This document shows, piece by piece, positions 35,609 through 44,812 of a DNA stretch of 64,000 bases. The position numbers and the translations under genes were made by a program. Origin of the DNA: Phycisphaerales bacterium (GTDB lineage Bacteria > Planctomycetota > Phycisphaerae > UBA1845 > UTPLA1); NCBI GenBank assembly GCA_020639075.1, contig JACKHI010000002.1:434001-498000 (forward strand), in the 5' to 3' direction. The notes beneath the pieces were generated by a model. That model worked only from the letters and a program-made list of their open reading frames with translations. It was not told the DNA's origin and searched no databases. Positions within the stretch are counted from its first letter, which is position 1; each line of letters starts with the position of its first letter.

Positions 35609-38328
35609 TTCCCGATCGACCTGATCCCGACGCGCTATTGGCCCAGGTGACCGGCCAGGACGGTCTGATGCGCCGCGGCCGGCTCAAGATCTTCTTCGGT
35701 ATGTGCGCCGGCGTCGGAAAGACATTCGCAATGCTACAGGAGGCGCAGGAGCGCAGTCAGGCCGGCGTTGATGTAGTGGCGGGCTACATCGAGTCGCACG
35801 GCAGGCCGGAGACTGACGCGCTCAAGCAGGGTCTGGAGCAACTTGCGCCGCACTGGGTAGTGTATCGCGGTGTCAGGCTACGCGAATTCGATCTCGATGC
35901 CGCACTCGCGAGGCGACCAGGGCTGGCGCTTGTTGATGAGTTGGCGCATACGAATGCCGAAGGTCTGCGTCATGTCAAGCGCTATCAGGACGTGCTTGAG
36001 CTTCTCGACGCCGGCATCGACGTGTACACGACGATCAATGTTCAGCATGTAGAGTCGCTGAATGATGTTGTCGCGCAGATTACGGGCATTCCCGTTCGCG
36101 AGACTGTGCCGGATTCAATTATCGACCGCGCTGACGAGATTGAACTGATAGACATCCCACCCGATGACCTGCTTCAGCGCCTTTCCGAGGGCAAGGTCTA
36201 TGTCGCGGATCAGGCGCGTCGTGCCGTCGAACGGTTCTTTAAACGGGAGAATCTCACGGCCTTGCGGGAACTCGCCCTGCGCGAAACGGCGGCACGGGTG
36301 GGAGAGCAGGTGCTCGTCGATCGCGCCGGTCGCGGCGACGTTCGCCCGTGGGCCACAGTGGAACGAATCCTTGTATGCGTCGGACCAAGCCCGCTATCGG
36401 CGCGGGTGATTCGTATCGCCCGCCGCATGGCATCGGCCGTTCAATGCGAGTGGGTGGCCGTCAGTGTCGATACGCCGAGTCAGTCGGATCTTGCCGCCGC
36501 CCAGGTACGACGAAACCTGAAGCTGGCCGAACGCCTGGGCGCCGAGACCATCGTCATGGTGGGTGAACGAGTTGTCGACGAGATACTCGGGTATGCGATT
36601 CGCCAGAACGTCACCAAGATCATCGTCGGAAAAACGGCCCTGTCACGATGGCGCGAATGGTTGCGCGGTTCGATCGTTGACGAACTGATCCGCCGCAGCG
36701 GAGAGATCGATGTGCATGTCGTCAAGGGGGCCGCGGAGGATGTCGTCTCGAACGAGATTCGTAGCGAAAGCGCCTCTCACGCAGGGTGGAGGGAGTATGC
36801 CTGGGCGCTCGCCGTGATGGGTTGCTGCACGTTGATCGCCACGTTCGCGTTTCCCTACTTTTCTGCAGTTAATCTGACGATGATCTACCTTGCCGGCGTC
36901 GTCTTCGTGTCGACGCGTTATGCGTCTGGTCCGTCGGCCTTTGCATCCGTCCTTGCCGCGCTCTTGTTCAATTTTCTGTTCACACGACCCTATTACACGC
37001 TGGTAATTGCGGATACGCAGTACGTCGTCGCATTCGCCGGATTGCTGGCGACGGGACTCGTTGTCAGCGGCCTGGCGCAACGCGTTCGACGACAGGGTGC
37101 GGCCGCGCGCATTCGGTACCTGCAAACACTCGCGTTGTACTTCATGAGCCGAAAACTCGCGTCCCTGGCGAGTCGCGATGATCTTGCCGCCTTCGCAGCA
37201 AGGCACGTGGCCGATGTGTTTTCGGGGGATGTGGTCGTCCTGATGCCGAGCGCGACGGGACGCATCGAAGTATCCGCACGGCACGGCGAGTTCGTCGCCG
37301 ATTCGCCGAATGAACACGCTGCCGCGCAGTGGGTGTTTGAACATCAGAAGTGTGCGGGATGGAATACAGAGACGCTGCCGGCCTCGCAAGCGATTTACGT
37401 GCCGCTTGTTGCATCGGAAAAGGCGCTTGGCGTCATGGGGTTTCGGCCGCGAGTTCGCGAGCAATTGTTGGAACCGGAACAGCGACACTTACTGGAGACG
37501 TTTTCCACCCAATTGGCGATCGCCCTCGAGCGAACGGCGTTTGCGTCGCAGGCCGAGGCGGCCCGTGCAGAATCGGAGCGGGAACAGATTCGAAGTTCAC
37601 TCCTTAGCAGTGTTTCGCACGATTTCAGGACGCCGCTGGCCGCGATCTCCGGCGCTGCCGACGCTTTGATCGACAATGCCACGAGCCTCGATTCGACGAC
37701 GCGTGACGAATTGACCCGATCTATAGCGGAGGAGGCCGGGCGACTAAACCAGATATTCGGCAAACTCCTCGACATGACCCGAATCGAGTCCGTCGGTTTC
37801 AAGCTTCATCGGGAGCCCTATCCTGTGGACGAGCTCGTCGGGGCCGCTCTTGGACGCATGCAAGCGGTGCTCAATAGGCACAGGATCGTTACAGAGATTT
37901 CCGAAGACATGCCGATGATCGCTGTCGATGCCGTGCTGATAAACGAAGTATTTGCAAACCTGCTGGAAAACGCCGCGCGATACACACCAGATGGTTCGAC
38001 GATCACCCTGCGATGCGGGCTCGTCGAGGAAGCGGCACTGATCGAGGTGCTGGACGAGGGCGCCGGACTTGAGCCGGGAACCGAGAAAGAGATCTTTCGC
38101 CGGTTTGTCCGGAAGCGTCCTCCCACGGATCGCTATGGCACCGGACTGGGCCTGGCGATCTGCGACGCCATCGTTCGGCTTCACGGCGGAAATATCGGGG
38201 CAGAAAATCGTCCGGCTGGCGGGGCACGATTCTGGTTTACCTTGCCGATTTTGAGGTCGATCGGAACTGACAGTCTAGAGCCGAATTCTGACAGACAACA
38301 GTCAACCGACAATCAGGCGACGGAGTGA
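35605..38328 (+). CDS. kdpD: KdpD, osmosensitive potassium sensor histidine kinase
   Basis: 907 aa from TTG 35605, which overlaps the previous stop; a longer frame upstream would cover the small gene. Domains in order: N-terminal KdpD ATP-binding domain with Walker A (GMCAGVGKT, ~32-40) and ELAHTN; a universal-stress-protein-like domain (~255-375); a four-helix membrane domain (~395-500); a GAF-like domain; the histidine box SVSHDFRTPLAAISG (His ~672); and an ATPase domain with LLENAARYTPDG, DEGAGLEPG and GTGLGLAICDAI. It senses low K+ or osmotic stress and phosphorylates KdpE. Confidence 0.93.
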   Translation: MIPDRPDPDALLAQVTGQDGLMRRGRLKIFFGMCAGVGKTFAMLQEAQERSQAGVDVVAGYIESHGRPETDALKQGLEQLAPHWVVYRGVRLREFDLDAALARRPGLALVDELAHTNAEGLRHVKRYQDVLELLDAGIDVYTTINVQHVESLNDVVAQITGIPVRETVPDSIIDRADEIELIDIPPDDLLQRLSEGKVYVADQARRAVERFFKRENLTALRELALRETAARVGEQVLVDRAGRGDVRPWATVERILVCVGPSPLSARVIRIARRMASAVQCEWVAVSVDTPSQSDLAAAQVRRNLKLAERLGAETIVMVGERVVDEILGYAIRQNVTKIIVGKTALSRWREWLRGSIVDELIRRSGEIDVHVVKGAAEDVVSNEIRSESASHAGWREYAWALAVMGCCTLIATFAFPYFSAVNLTMIYLAGVVFVSTRYASGPSAFASVLAALLFNFLFTRPYYTLVIADTQYVVAFAGLLATGLVVSGLAQRVRRQGAAARIRYLQTLALYFMSRKLASLASRDDLAAFAARHVADVFSGDVVVLMPSATGRIEVSARHGEFVADSPNEHAAAQWVFEHQKCAGWNTETLPASQAIYVPLVASEKALGVMGFRPRVREQLLEPEQRHLLETFSTQLAIALERTAFASQAEAARAESEREQIRSSLLSSVSHDFRTPLAAISGAADALIDNATSLDSTTRDELTRSIAEEAGRLNQIFGKLLDMTRIESVGFKLHREPYPVDELVGAALGRMQAVLNRHRIVTEISEDMPMIAVDAVLINEVFANLLENAARYTPDGSTITLRCGLVEEAALIEVLDEGAGLEPGTEKEIFRRFVRKRPPTDRYGTGLGLAICDAIVRLHGGNIGAENRPAGGARFWFTLPILRSIGTDSLEPNSDRQQSTDNQATE

Positions 38329-39029
38329 ATTCCGTGACATCGTTGGCGGCGAAAATCCTCGTAATTGAAGACGAACTGCCAATTCGGCGTTTTTTGAGGC
38401 CGGCCATTGAGGCGGCAGGCTGGAAACTCATGGAGGCGGATACGGGCGAACGTGGATTGGTTGAGGCGTCGCAGGCCCTTCCGGACGTCTTGATCCTTGA
38501 CCTGGGCCTACCGGACATGGATGGCATCGACGTAGTTCGGCGTATTCGAGAATGGTCGCGCATGCCGATTCTGATTCTCTCGGCCCGCGGCCAGGAAGAC
38601 GACAAAATCAATGCCCTGGACGCCGGCGCTGACGATTATGTACAGAAGCCGTTCGGCGTCGGCGAACTAGTCGCACGGATTCGCGTCGCACTGCGCCACG
38701 TCTCGCAAGTGGCTCATCCCGGCGTCGAGGCCGCGACCATTGCCGGTGACATCACGATCGACCTGCAACGTCGGATCGTGACCCGCGCCGGGCGGAACGT
38801 GCATCTGACGCCGCTCGAATACAAACTCCTCGCTACGCTCGCGCGGCATTCGGGCTTCGTGATGACGCACCGCCAGCTCCTGCGCGAAGTCTGGGGACCG
38901 GGGCATGCCGAGGATTCGACGTACCTGAGAATGTTCATGCGACAGCTCCGGCAGAAGCTGGAGTCAGATCCGGCGCAGCCCAAGCACCTCGTAACGGAAA
39001 TCGGGGTTGGTTATCGACTGGTCACTTGA
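38325..39029 (+). CDS. kdpE: KdpE, response regulator of the kdp operon
   Basis: 234 aa, OmpR/PhoB family. The receiver domain has acidic pocket IEDE, phospho-acceptor in LILDLGLPDMDG and Lys in DYVQKPFG. The C-terminal winged helix includes HLTPLEYKLLATLARHSGFV and EDSTYLRMFMRQLRQKLE. The GTG start at 38325 overlaps the kdpD stop (GTGA). It presumably activates the kdp operon, perhaps through the direct repeat near 30475-30503. Confidence 0.93.
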   Translation: MNSVTSLAAKILVIEDELPIRRFLRPAIEAAGWKLMEADTGERGLVEASQALPDVLILDLGLPDMDGIDVVRRIREWSRMPILILSARGQEDDKINALDAGADDYVQKPFGVGELVARIRVALRHVSQVAHPGVEAATIAGDITIDLQRRIVTRAGRNVHLTPLEYKLLATLARHSGFVMTHRQLLREVWGPGHAEDSTYLRMFMRQLRQKLESDPAQPKHLVTEIGVGYRLVT

Positions 39030-39244
39030 TGGACGGATTACCTGTGTTCGGCGGAATTCGGGACACAGTTTCGAAGATCGCCGGTATCGGCATCGGGTAC
39101 GTGGAATCTCGAATTGTGTTGTTTCACTCGCGCAATCGCCACGATTTACGAGGAGTGTTTTCGTCCATTGACTTGAGTTGTTGTATTTCAGGGAGTCTGT
39201 TTCGCAAACTTCGGGAAGGCTTCGTCTGATCAATATTTATTCGC

Positions 39245-40666
39245 CTATTTCGACACCGCTTTGACTTGGTCCGCAAATTGTCTGATCGCGGGCAACGCGT
39301 TCTCAACAAGCTCGCGGCAGAGCGAACGTACCGCATTCTCAAGGCGGGCACTGCCTCTGGCTTCGGTTGCATCATTAATCCATGGAAGCTCAAGTGAAGC
39401 GGCTTGGCTGCTCATACCGACCTCGTATCGAATGACATGACCAGCAACAACTCGAATGGTGTCGTCCGACAGCGATTCGGCCATGACAAAGCTCTGCAAG
39501 CGCACCCGATGCAAGTCACCTGTCCCGATCTCGGCGCAACTCGACTCGCTGAAGAGTAGTCGTGGTTGCCCCAATGCGCCTTGATAATGCACGCCGCCGG
39601 GTAAGTCATAGGCCACTCCTATGTCTGGTTCAATATTGGTCACTTGCTGCTGCATTCGCGCGGTTTCCCCCAATGCTTCGTCAAAACATGAAACAACATT
39701 ACGAGCCTCGGCGATGAGCAACTCTCGCTGCTGCTCGTTCCGCTTCTGTACTTCAAAGACAGTCTGATACTCCCTAGCCAGGTTGCTTGCGTCGGAAATC
39801 GTTGGAGTCACATCCTGTACTGTGAGCCACGCACTCAACTCACTCGCGAATGCACTCATTGACGGCCGTTGACTTGGGTTATGTCGCGTGCTGCGTTCAA
39901 TTAGGAGGTCTAGGACGTGGGCGCGCGGGTGTGGACAATACGTGCTAAGGCGTAGTTGAGGAGTGTCTGCTCGCATCTCGCCCTGTAATGGGTAGTTTTG
40001 TCCTGAGGCAAGGACCCAGATGGACTTCGCGAGAGAATAGACGTCAGCTGGTCCATCATGCCGATCGGACGCGCCCTCCATCATTTCCGGAGCAATGAAA
40101 AAAAGCGGACCCATGAACTCGGTCTCTTTGGTAACCGCGTCCTTCCCTGGAAAGTCGACCAACCCAAAGTCCCCAATTACCGGCAATCCGTCGAGTTCAA
40201 AGAGATTGTCTGGCTTGATGTCTCGATGAAACTTGCCCTCCTCGTGCATTGACGCAAGAGTTACGGCCACGCGTTCCATTATCCGGATCAGGTCCTGGAG
40301 TGCTGACGCCCCGCGAAGATCGAGAGTTCGCAATGGGATCGCAAGAGGAGTTACCAGCCAAGGACGATTTTCAACGCTTGGTTTTTCGGGGATATTCGAG
40401 TCAAGCAGCGGAAGCAGGCCCTCTCGCCTGCCTTCTTCCCGCAAGAAGGCTATTTCGTCACGGAAACGGGCAAAGCGCGCGCCGGGTGGACTAAAGTGAT
40501 GCTTATGAAGAAATTTCATCGCGCCGCGCTCACCGGCTTCTGTCTCAACCTCCCAGACCACACCATTGCCGCCTTTGCCTAGCTCTTTGTCGCCCACGAG
40601 TTTCCAGTTTCCAAATTCCTGCCCTGCACCTAATTTCCTTTCATTCGCCAATGTACTCGCCTCCAT
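39245..40666 (-). CDS. Ser/Thr protein kinase with uncharacterised C-terminal region
   Basis: 473 aa from ATG 40666. The Hanks kinase domain covers ~20-290: LGKGGNGVVWEVETEAG, catalytic Lys in GAMKFLHK, FHRDIKPDNLFE, DFGLVDFPG and FIAPEMMEG. The remaining ~180 residues have no membrane helix or recognisable repeat; part may be coiled coil (QKRNEQQRELLIAEARNVVS). It is a cytoplasmic kinase of unknown target. It converges on kdpE and is divergent from the winged-helix gene at the edge of the mobile module; it may be part of that module or of the host. Confidence 0.85.
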   Translation of the reverse strand: MEASTLANERKLGAGQEFGNWKLVGDKELGKGGNGVVWEVETEAGERGAMKFLHKHHFSPPGARFARFRDEIAFLREEGRREGLLPLLDSNIPEKPSVENRPWLVTPLAIPLRTLDLRGASALQDLIRIMERVAVTLASMHEEGKFHRDIKPDNLFELDGLPVIGDFGLVDFPGKDAVTKETEFMGPLFFIAPEMMEGASDRHDGPADVYSLAKSIWVLASGQNYPLQGEMRADTPQLRLSTYCPHPRAHVLDLLIERSTRHNPSQRPSMSAFASELSAWLTVQDVTPTISDASNLAREYQTVFEVQKRNEQQRELLIAEARNVVSCFDEALGETARMQQQVTNIEPDIGVAYDLPGGVHYQGALGQPRLLFSESSCAEIGTGDLHRVRLQSFVMAESLSDDTIRVVAGHVIRYEVGMSSQAASLELPWINDATEARGSARLENAVRSLCRELVENALPAIRQFADQVKAVSK

Positions 40667-40814
40667 GAGTGAGCATACACGCAAGTGTCAACGGCCGCAC
40701 ATGATACTCCCGAGCGCTGGCAACGTGAAAGTAGTTCGATGGGACGCCGCAAATCGATGCAGGCGTCTTCCCGCGCGTAGACTCTTGTGACCGTATCTCA
40801 CTATTTCGGGCTGT

Positions 40815-40829
40815 GTCACAGAAGGTGAC
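40815..40829. promoter_or_regulatory. Small dyad covering the ribosome binding site of the winged-helix gene
   Basis: GTCAC-AGAAG-GTGAC lies immediately upstream of ATG 40833 and includes the AGAAGG ribosome binding site, so it could be an autoregulatory operator or a translation-masking hairpin. The stem is only 5 bp, so chance is possible. Confidence 0.25.
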
Positions 40830-40832
40830 TTT

Positions 40833-41300
40833 ATGTCTGCGGACTCAATTCAATTGCAGCTGCTCAATTTACTGTGTCAGATGTCGGAGTTTTCGAGCCA
40901 CCTAATTCGGTCGATCGAGCACCTACGGGTACTACTTGATACGGTTCCAATGGATCGCGAAGTTTGCTCGAATTGTCAGACACGACGACGTCTTAGCGAC
41001 CATCCCATCGTTGAGGACGAGACGCTTTCAGTGATTTGGGGTGAACGGCGCTGCTATCTCGGGAAGTCGCTGGGGTTTCGGTTTTTGGCACATCTGGCAA
41101 GCCGCCCGAATCAGTACGTGACATATGACAGCCTGTTTGACGGAGTGTGGGGCGGGAGAAGGTCCAACGGCGCCATTCGGAGCGTCGTTCGGGATCTGCG
41201 CCGAAAGCTGCGACGTGCGGGGATGAGCGATCTCGCCGATGCGATCGACGGCAGCAATCATCAGTGCTACGGCCTGATTCTTGATCGGTGGGAATCATAA
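40833..41300 (+). CDS. OmpR/PhoB-type winged-helix protein of the mobile module
   Basis: 155 aa. The C-terminal half looks like an OmpR-type winged helix: SVIWGERRCYLGKSLGFRFL, SRPNQYVTYDSLFDGVWGGR, GAIRSVVRDLRRKLRRAGMS, ending in a beta hairpin. The N-terminal half may be helical, with a CSNC pair (CSNCQTRR) that could bind metal. There is no receiver domain. Its position just before the recombinase gene suggests control of excision or integration. This regulatory role is inference. Confidence 0.7.
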   Translation: MSADSIQLQLLNLLCQMSEFSSHLIRSIEHLRVLLDTVPMDREVCSNCQTRRRLSDHPIVEDETLSVIWGERRCYLGKSLGFRFLAHLASRPNQYVTYDSLFDGVWGGRRSNGAIRSVVRDLRRKLRRAGMSDLADAIDGSNHQCYGLILDRWES

Positions 41301-41472
41301 ATCCCACAGAAATCCCACAGCGATCCCCCGCGGGATCGCACAGCCGCGCGTCATAATTGCCGCTGGCCGCAGTTCTTGAGGCCGGAGCGCATGACGGATC
41401 TTTGCGTTTCCTGGTACCCAAAATCACGGACGACAGACCGGTCTCGCCGACGGAGTCAGGAGCGGCCACATC
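41301..41472. promoter_or_regulatory. Palindrome and direct repeat before the recombinase gene
   Basis: AAATCCCACAG occurs twice in tandem (41300-41320 region) and runs into a perfect 8-bp palindrome GCGATCCC-CCGC-GGGATCGC at 41320-41339. Both lie in the 172-base gap between the winged-helix and recombinase genes. They could be binding sites for the winged-helix protein or crossover/accessory sites for the recombinase. Confidence 0.45.
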
Positions 41473-43032
41473 GTGCGCAATCATTCCAGCGCCTCGGAGC
41501 CCGATCGTCCCATGGTTCGGGCGGCTCAATACATCCGTATGTCGACGGAGCATCAGCAGTACTCCACCGAAAACCAAGGCGACATCATTAAGGAGTACGC
41601 GGAGAAGCGCGGGTTCGTCATCGTCAAGACGTACGCGGACGAAGGGAAAAGCGGTCTGCGGATCGAGGGTCGCGACGCATTGCGCCAGCTCATTGATGAC
41701 GTCATGTCGGGCGCCGCTGATTACAAGGCCATCCTCGTCTATGACATCAGCCGGTGGGGCCGATTCCAGGACACCGATGAGAGCGCTTACTACGAGTACG
41801 TCTGCAGGCGGGCCGGTATCGCCGTTGTGTACTGCGCCGAGCAATTCGAAAACGACGGAAGCCCGGTTTCCACGATCATCAAGGGCGTCAAGCGCGCGAT
41901 GGCAGGCGAGTACAGTCGCGAGCTATCGGCGAAGGTCTTCAAGGGCCAATGCAAGCTGATACAGCTTGGGTTTCGCCAGGGAGGCCCGGCAGGTTATGGC
42001 TTGAGACGCATGCTCGTGGATCAGAACGGAGATGCTAAGGGAGTCCTAAAGCCCGGCGAACACAAGAGTATCCAGACCGATCGCGTGGTCCTGGTGCCGG
42101 GCCCCGATGATGAACTCAAGGTCGTTCGCTGGATCTACCAGATTTTCATCAAGGACGGTTATCGGGAATCCGAGATCGCCGCGCGATTGAACGACGAAAA
42201 GATCGAAAACGGATTCGGCCGACCGTGGACGAGAGGAATGGTCAACCAGATCCTCACTAACGAGAAGTACGTCGGCAACAACGTCTACAATCGGGTGTCC
42301 TTCAAGCTGAAGAAGAAACGGGTCTGCAACCCGCCGGATATGTGGATTCGCTCCGACGGCGTGTTCGAGCCGATCGTGGACATTGAGTCATTCTTCGTCG
42401 TTCGCGGCATCATTCAGGAGCGCAATCGCGTTTTCACCGACGAGGAGCTGCTCGACAAACTACGAAAACTCATCGATTGTCACGGGAAGGCCTCCGCGCC
42501 CCTGATCGACGACGCGGATGGCATGCCGTCGAGCACCGCCTATCGATCCCGATTTGGGAGCCTGATCGACGCCTATCGGCTCGTAGGGTACGTTCCCGAC
42601 CATGACTTTGAATACCTGGCGATCAATCGGCGCATTCGATCGATGCAGCCCGAGTTCGTCGGGCGCCTGACGGATCAACTCAGCGCGATCGGCGCCACCG
42701 TTCACCTTCCCGATGCGCCGGGCCATATCCTCATTAATGGCGAATACAGCGCCGGTGTCATCCTCACCCGCTGCAAGGCGACGCCCGCCGGGGCGCTCCG
42801 TTGGCTGGTGCGGATGGACCAGGCCCGACCGCCCGACATCACCGTCGTCGCGCGGCTAAATGCGGCCAACAAGGCGCCATGGGACTTCTTCCTGTTACCG
42901 CTGGTCGATATCTCCTCTCCGAAGCTGCGGCTTGGGGAATTCAACGGCGCCGAACTGGACACGTACAAGTTCGACTCGCTCGACTTCTTTGTAGACATGG
43001 CCCTGCGTGAACGGATCGAGGAGGTCAGATGA
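41473..43032 (+). CDS. Large serine recombinase
   Basis: 519 aa. The N-terminal resolvase catalytic domain has the nucleophile serine in YIRMSTEHQQYS (Ser ~24) and the arginine region YDISRWGRFQDTDES. The recombinase domain follows (GGPAGYGLRRML; GRPWTRGMVNQILTNEKYVG), and then a ~200-residue C-terminal part of unclear fold instead of the usual zinc ribbon plus long coiled coil. GTG 41473 has AGGAG ten bases upstream; ATG 41512 is an alternative. It cuts and rejoins DNA at attachment sites. Its stop overlaps the first RepB-like gene (ATGA), an arrangement that implies joint function. Confidence 0.9.
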   Translation: MRNHSSASEPDRPMVRAAQYIRMSTEHQQYSTENQGDIIKEYAEKRGFVIVKTYADEGKSGLRIEGRDALRQLIDDVMSGAADYKAILVYDISRWGRFQDTDESAYYEYVCRRAGIAVVYCAEQFENDGSPVSTIIKGVKRAMAGEYSRELSAKVFKGQCKLIQLGFRQGGPAGYGLRRMLVDQNGDAKGVLKPGEHKSIQTDRVVLVPGPDDELKVVRWIYQIFIKDGYRESEIAARLNDEKIENGFGRPWTRGMVNQILTNEKYVGNNVYNRVSFKLKKKRVCNPPDMWIRSDGVFEPIVDIESFFVVRGIIQERNRVFTDEELLDKLRKLIDCHGKASAPLIDDADGMPSSTAYRSRFGSLIDAYRLVGYVPDHDFEYLAINRRIRSMQPEFVGRLTDQLSAIGATVHLPDAPGHILINGEYSAGVILTRCKATPAGALRWLVRMDQARPPDITVVARLNAANKAPWDFFLLPLVDISSPKLRLGEFNGAELDTYKFDSLDFFVDMALRERIEEVR

Positions 43033-43922
43033 TCTCGCGAAACGGCATGACAATTCAGATGATCCCGATCGATCAGATCAACGTCCTCAACCCTCGGACC
43101 CGAGGGCAGGCGAAGTTCAAGTCGATCGTCAACAACATCTCCAAGCTCGGACTGAAGCGTCCAATCACGGTTGCGAAGCGTAAGACCCGCAATGGCGATG
43201 CCCAATACGATCTCGCCTGCGGTCAGGGGCGACTCGAGGCCTTCAGGGCATTGGGGCAAACCGAGGTCCCCGCCATTGTCATTGAGGCGAGCAAGAATGA
43301 CCTATTGCTCATGAGTCTGGTGGAGAATCTGGCTCGGCGTCGCTACACGTCATTGGAGCTGGCGGAGGAGATTAGGGTCCTTCGCGAGCGAGGATACAAG
43401 TACTCAGAGATCGCCGCCAAGACGGATCTGGATACCGGATACGTTCGGGACATCGATCGCCTGCTCAAGAAGGGTGAGAGACGCCTGATTCAGGCCGTCG
43501 AGCGCGGCCAGATACCGATCAGTATCGCCGTCACGATCGCCAGTTCCGATGACGCCAAGATTCAACGGGCATTGGCCGACGCCTACGAATCCAAGAACCT
43601 CCGCGGCAAGGCGCTGTTGAAGGCGCGCCGGCTCATCGAGCGTCGACGTACCTATGGAAAGGGAACCAGCAACGGCGGCCGCCCGGCCGACCCCAAGGAC
43701 ATGACCTCGGAGAAGCTGCTCCGCACCTACAAAAGAGAGACTCAACGACAGCGGCAGATCATCGCCAAGTCCAAGGTCTGCGAGGCGCGATTGCTATTCG
43801 TCGTAACGGGCCTGAAATCTCTCTTCGACGATGAGGGGTTCGTTAATCTGCTCCGGGCCGAGAGACTCGATACCTTGCCCAAATTCTTGGCGGAGCGCAT
43901 TTACGCGGAGGATGACGCATGA
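43029..43922 (+). CDS. ParB/RepB-like protein (first of pair)
   Basis: 297 aa. N-terminal ParB-type domain: IPIDQINVLNPRTRGQAKFK, LACGQGRLEAFRALGQTEVP and SLVENLARRRYTSLELAEEI (the ENxxRxxxxxxE box). An HTH region follows (YKYSEIAAKTDLDTGYVRDI), then a helical C-terminal part like the plasmid partitioning protein RepB C-terminal domain. ParB-type N domains can bind CTP; the residues fit broadly. It overlaps the recombinase and the second RepB-like gene by 4 bases each. No ParA ATPase is encoded nearby, so classic partition seems unlikely, and a DNA-bridging or recombination-directing role is my inference. Confidence 0.85.
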   Translation: MISRNGMTIQMIPIDQINVLNPRTRGQAKFKSIVNNISKLGLKRPITVAKRKTRNGDAQYDLACGQGRLEAFRALGQTEVPAIVIEASKNDLLLMSLVENLARRRYTSLELAEEIRVLRERGYKYSEIAAKTDLDTGYVRDIDRLLKKGERRLIQAVERGQIPISIAVTIASSDDAKIQRALADAYESKNLRGKALLKARRLIERRRTYGKGTSNGGRPADPKDMTSEKLLRTYKRETQRQRQIIAKSKVCEARLLFVVTGLKSLFDDEGFVNLLRAERLDTLPKFLAERIYAEDDA

Positions 43923-44812
43923 TCAGGGATCGCGTGGAAATGGCGTTTGATCCGGAAGGCACGGTTCTGCCTTTGGATCTGATTTACCCCCTGAAGAAGT
44001 TGACGGCCGCCATCAAGCAATCGGCACGGTATCGCCGAATCGTCTCGTCGATTCAGGAAATCGGAATCATCGAACCGCTTGTGGTGTTTCCCCAAAATGG
44101 CCGGACGAAGGGATACATCTTGTTGGACGGGACGATCCGCTATGAAGTGCTCAAGGAAATCGGAAAGACCGAGGCCTTCTGCCTGGTCGCCACGGAGGAC
44201 GAGGCCTACACCTACAACCACAAGGTTAATCAGGTTACGCCAATCCAGGAACACTTCATGATTCTGCGCGCCATCGAAAACGGCGTGTCGGAAGAGCGGA
44301 TTGCGACCACGCTGAATGTTGACGTGAGCAATATTCGCTCCAAGCGCGATCTGCTGAAGGGCGTGTGTCCAGAGGCGGTCAACCTGCTCAAGGATCGACG
44401 CGCCTCGGCCGGCGCATTGAAGGAACTCAGCAAGGCCAAGCCGATGCGGCAGATCGAAATGGCGGAACTGATGATCGCGTCCGGCAACCTCGGTACATCC
44501 TATGCAAAGTGCCTGATTGCCGCGACGTCGGAGGATCAACTCGCCGACAAGGTCGTGGCAAAGGCGAAGGAGATTTTGTCGCCTGACGAGATCGCGCGCA
44601 TGGAGCGCGAAATGGACAATCTTTCAAAGGACTTTCGGCAGATCGAGGAGACCCACGGGCGCAATGTCTTGAATCTCGTCACAGTGGTTGCGTACCTTCG
44701 CAAGCTGCTTGAGAACCGAGGGGTCGTGCGTTTCCTGTCGAAGAACCACGCGGACATGCTGGGTGAGTTCCAGAAGATCGTGGAATCGACCTCGTTGGCG
44801 GATTCCGAGTGA
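43919..44812 (+). CDS. RepB-like protein (second of pair)
   Basis: 297 aa, the same length as its neighbour but clearly diverged. The N-terminal ParB-like domain has SSIQEIGIIEPLVVFPQNGR and LLDGTIRYEVLKEIGKTEAF; the DGxxR box is DGTIR, while the ENxxR box is replaced by NHKVNQVTPIQEHFMI. An HTH (GVSEERIATTLNVDVSNIRS) and the RepB C-terminal domain (CPEAVNLLKDRRASAGALKE; EMAELMIASGNLGTSYAKCL) follow. Probably forms a heteromer with the upstream protein. The pair with the recombinase makes a three-gene overlapping cassette. Confidence 0.85.
   Translation: MIRDRVEMAFDPEGTVLPLDLIYPLKKLTAAIKQSARYRRIVSSIQEIGIIEPLVVFPQNGRTKGYILLDGTIRYEVLKEIGKTEAFCLVATEDEAYTYNHKVNQVTPIQEHFMILRAIENGVSEERIATTLNVDVSNIRSKRDLLKGVCPEAVNLLKDRRASAGALKELSKAKPMRQIEMAELMIASGNLGTSYAKCLIAATSEDQLADKVVAKAKEILSPDEIARMEREMDNLSKDFRQIEETHGRNVLNLVTVVAYLRKLLENRGVVRFLSKNHADMLGEFQKIVESTSLADSE

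Noticed and set aside
43029..44812. Chromosome partition (parAB) locus
   Set aside because: No ParA gene and no parS-like repeats visible; the genes overlap a serine recombinase, so they belong to a mobile module.
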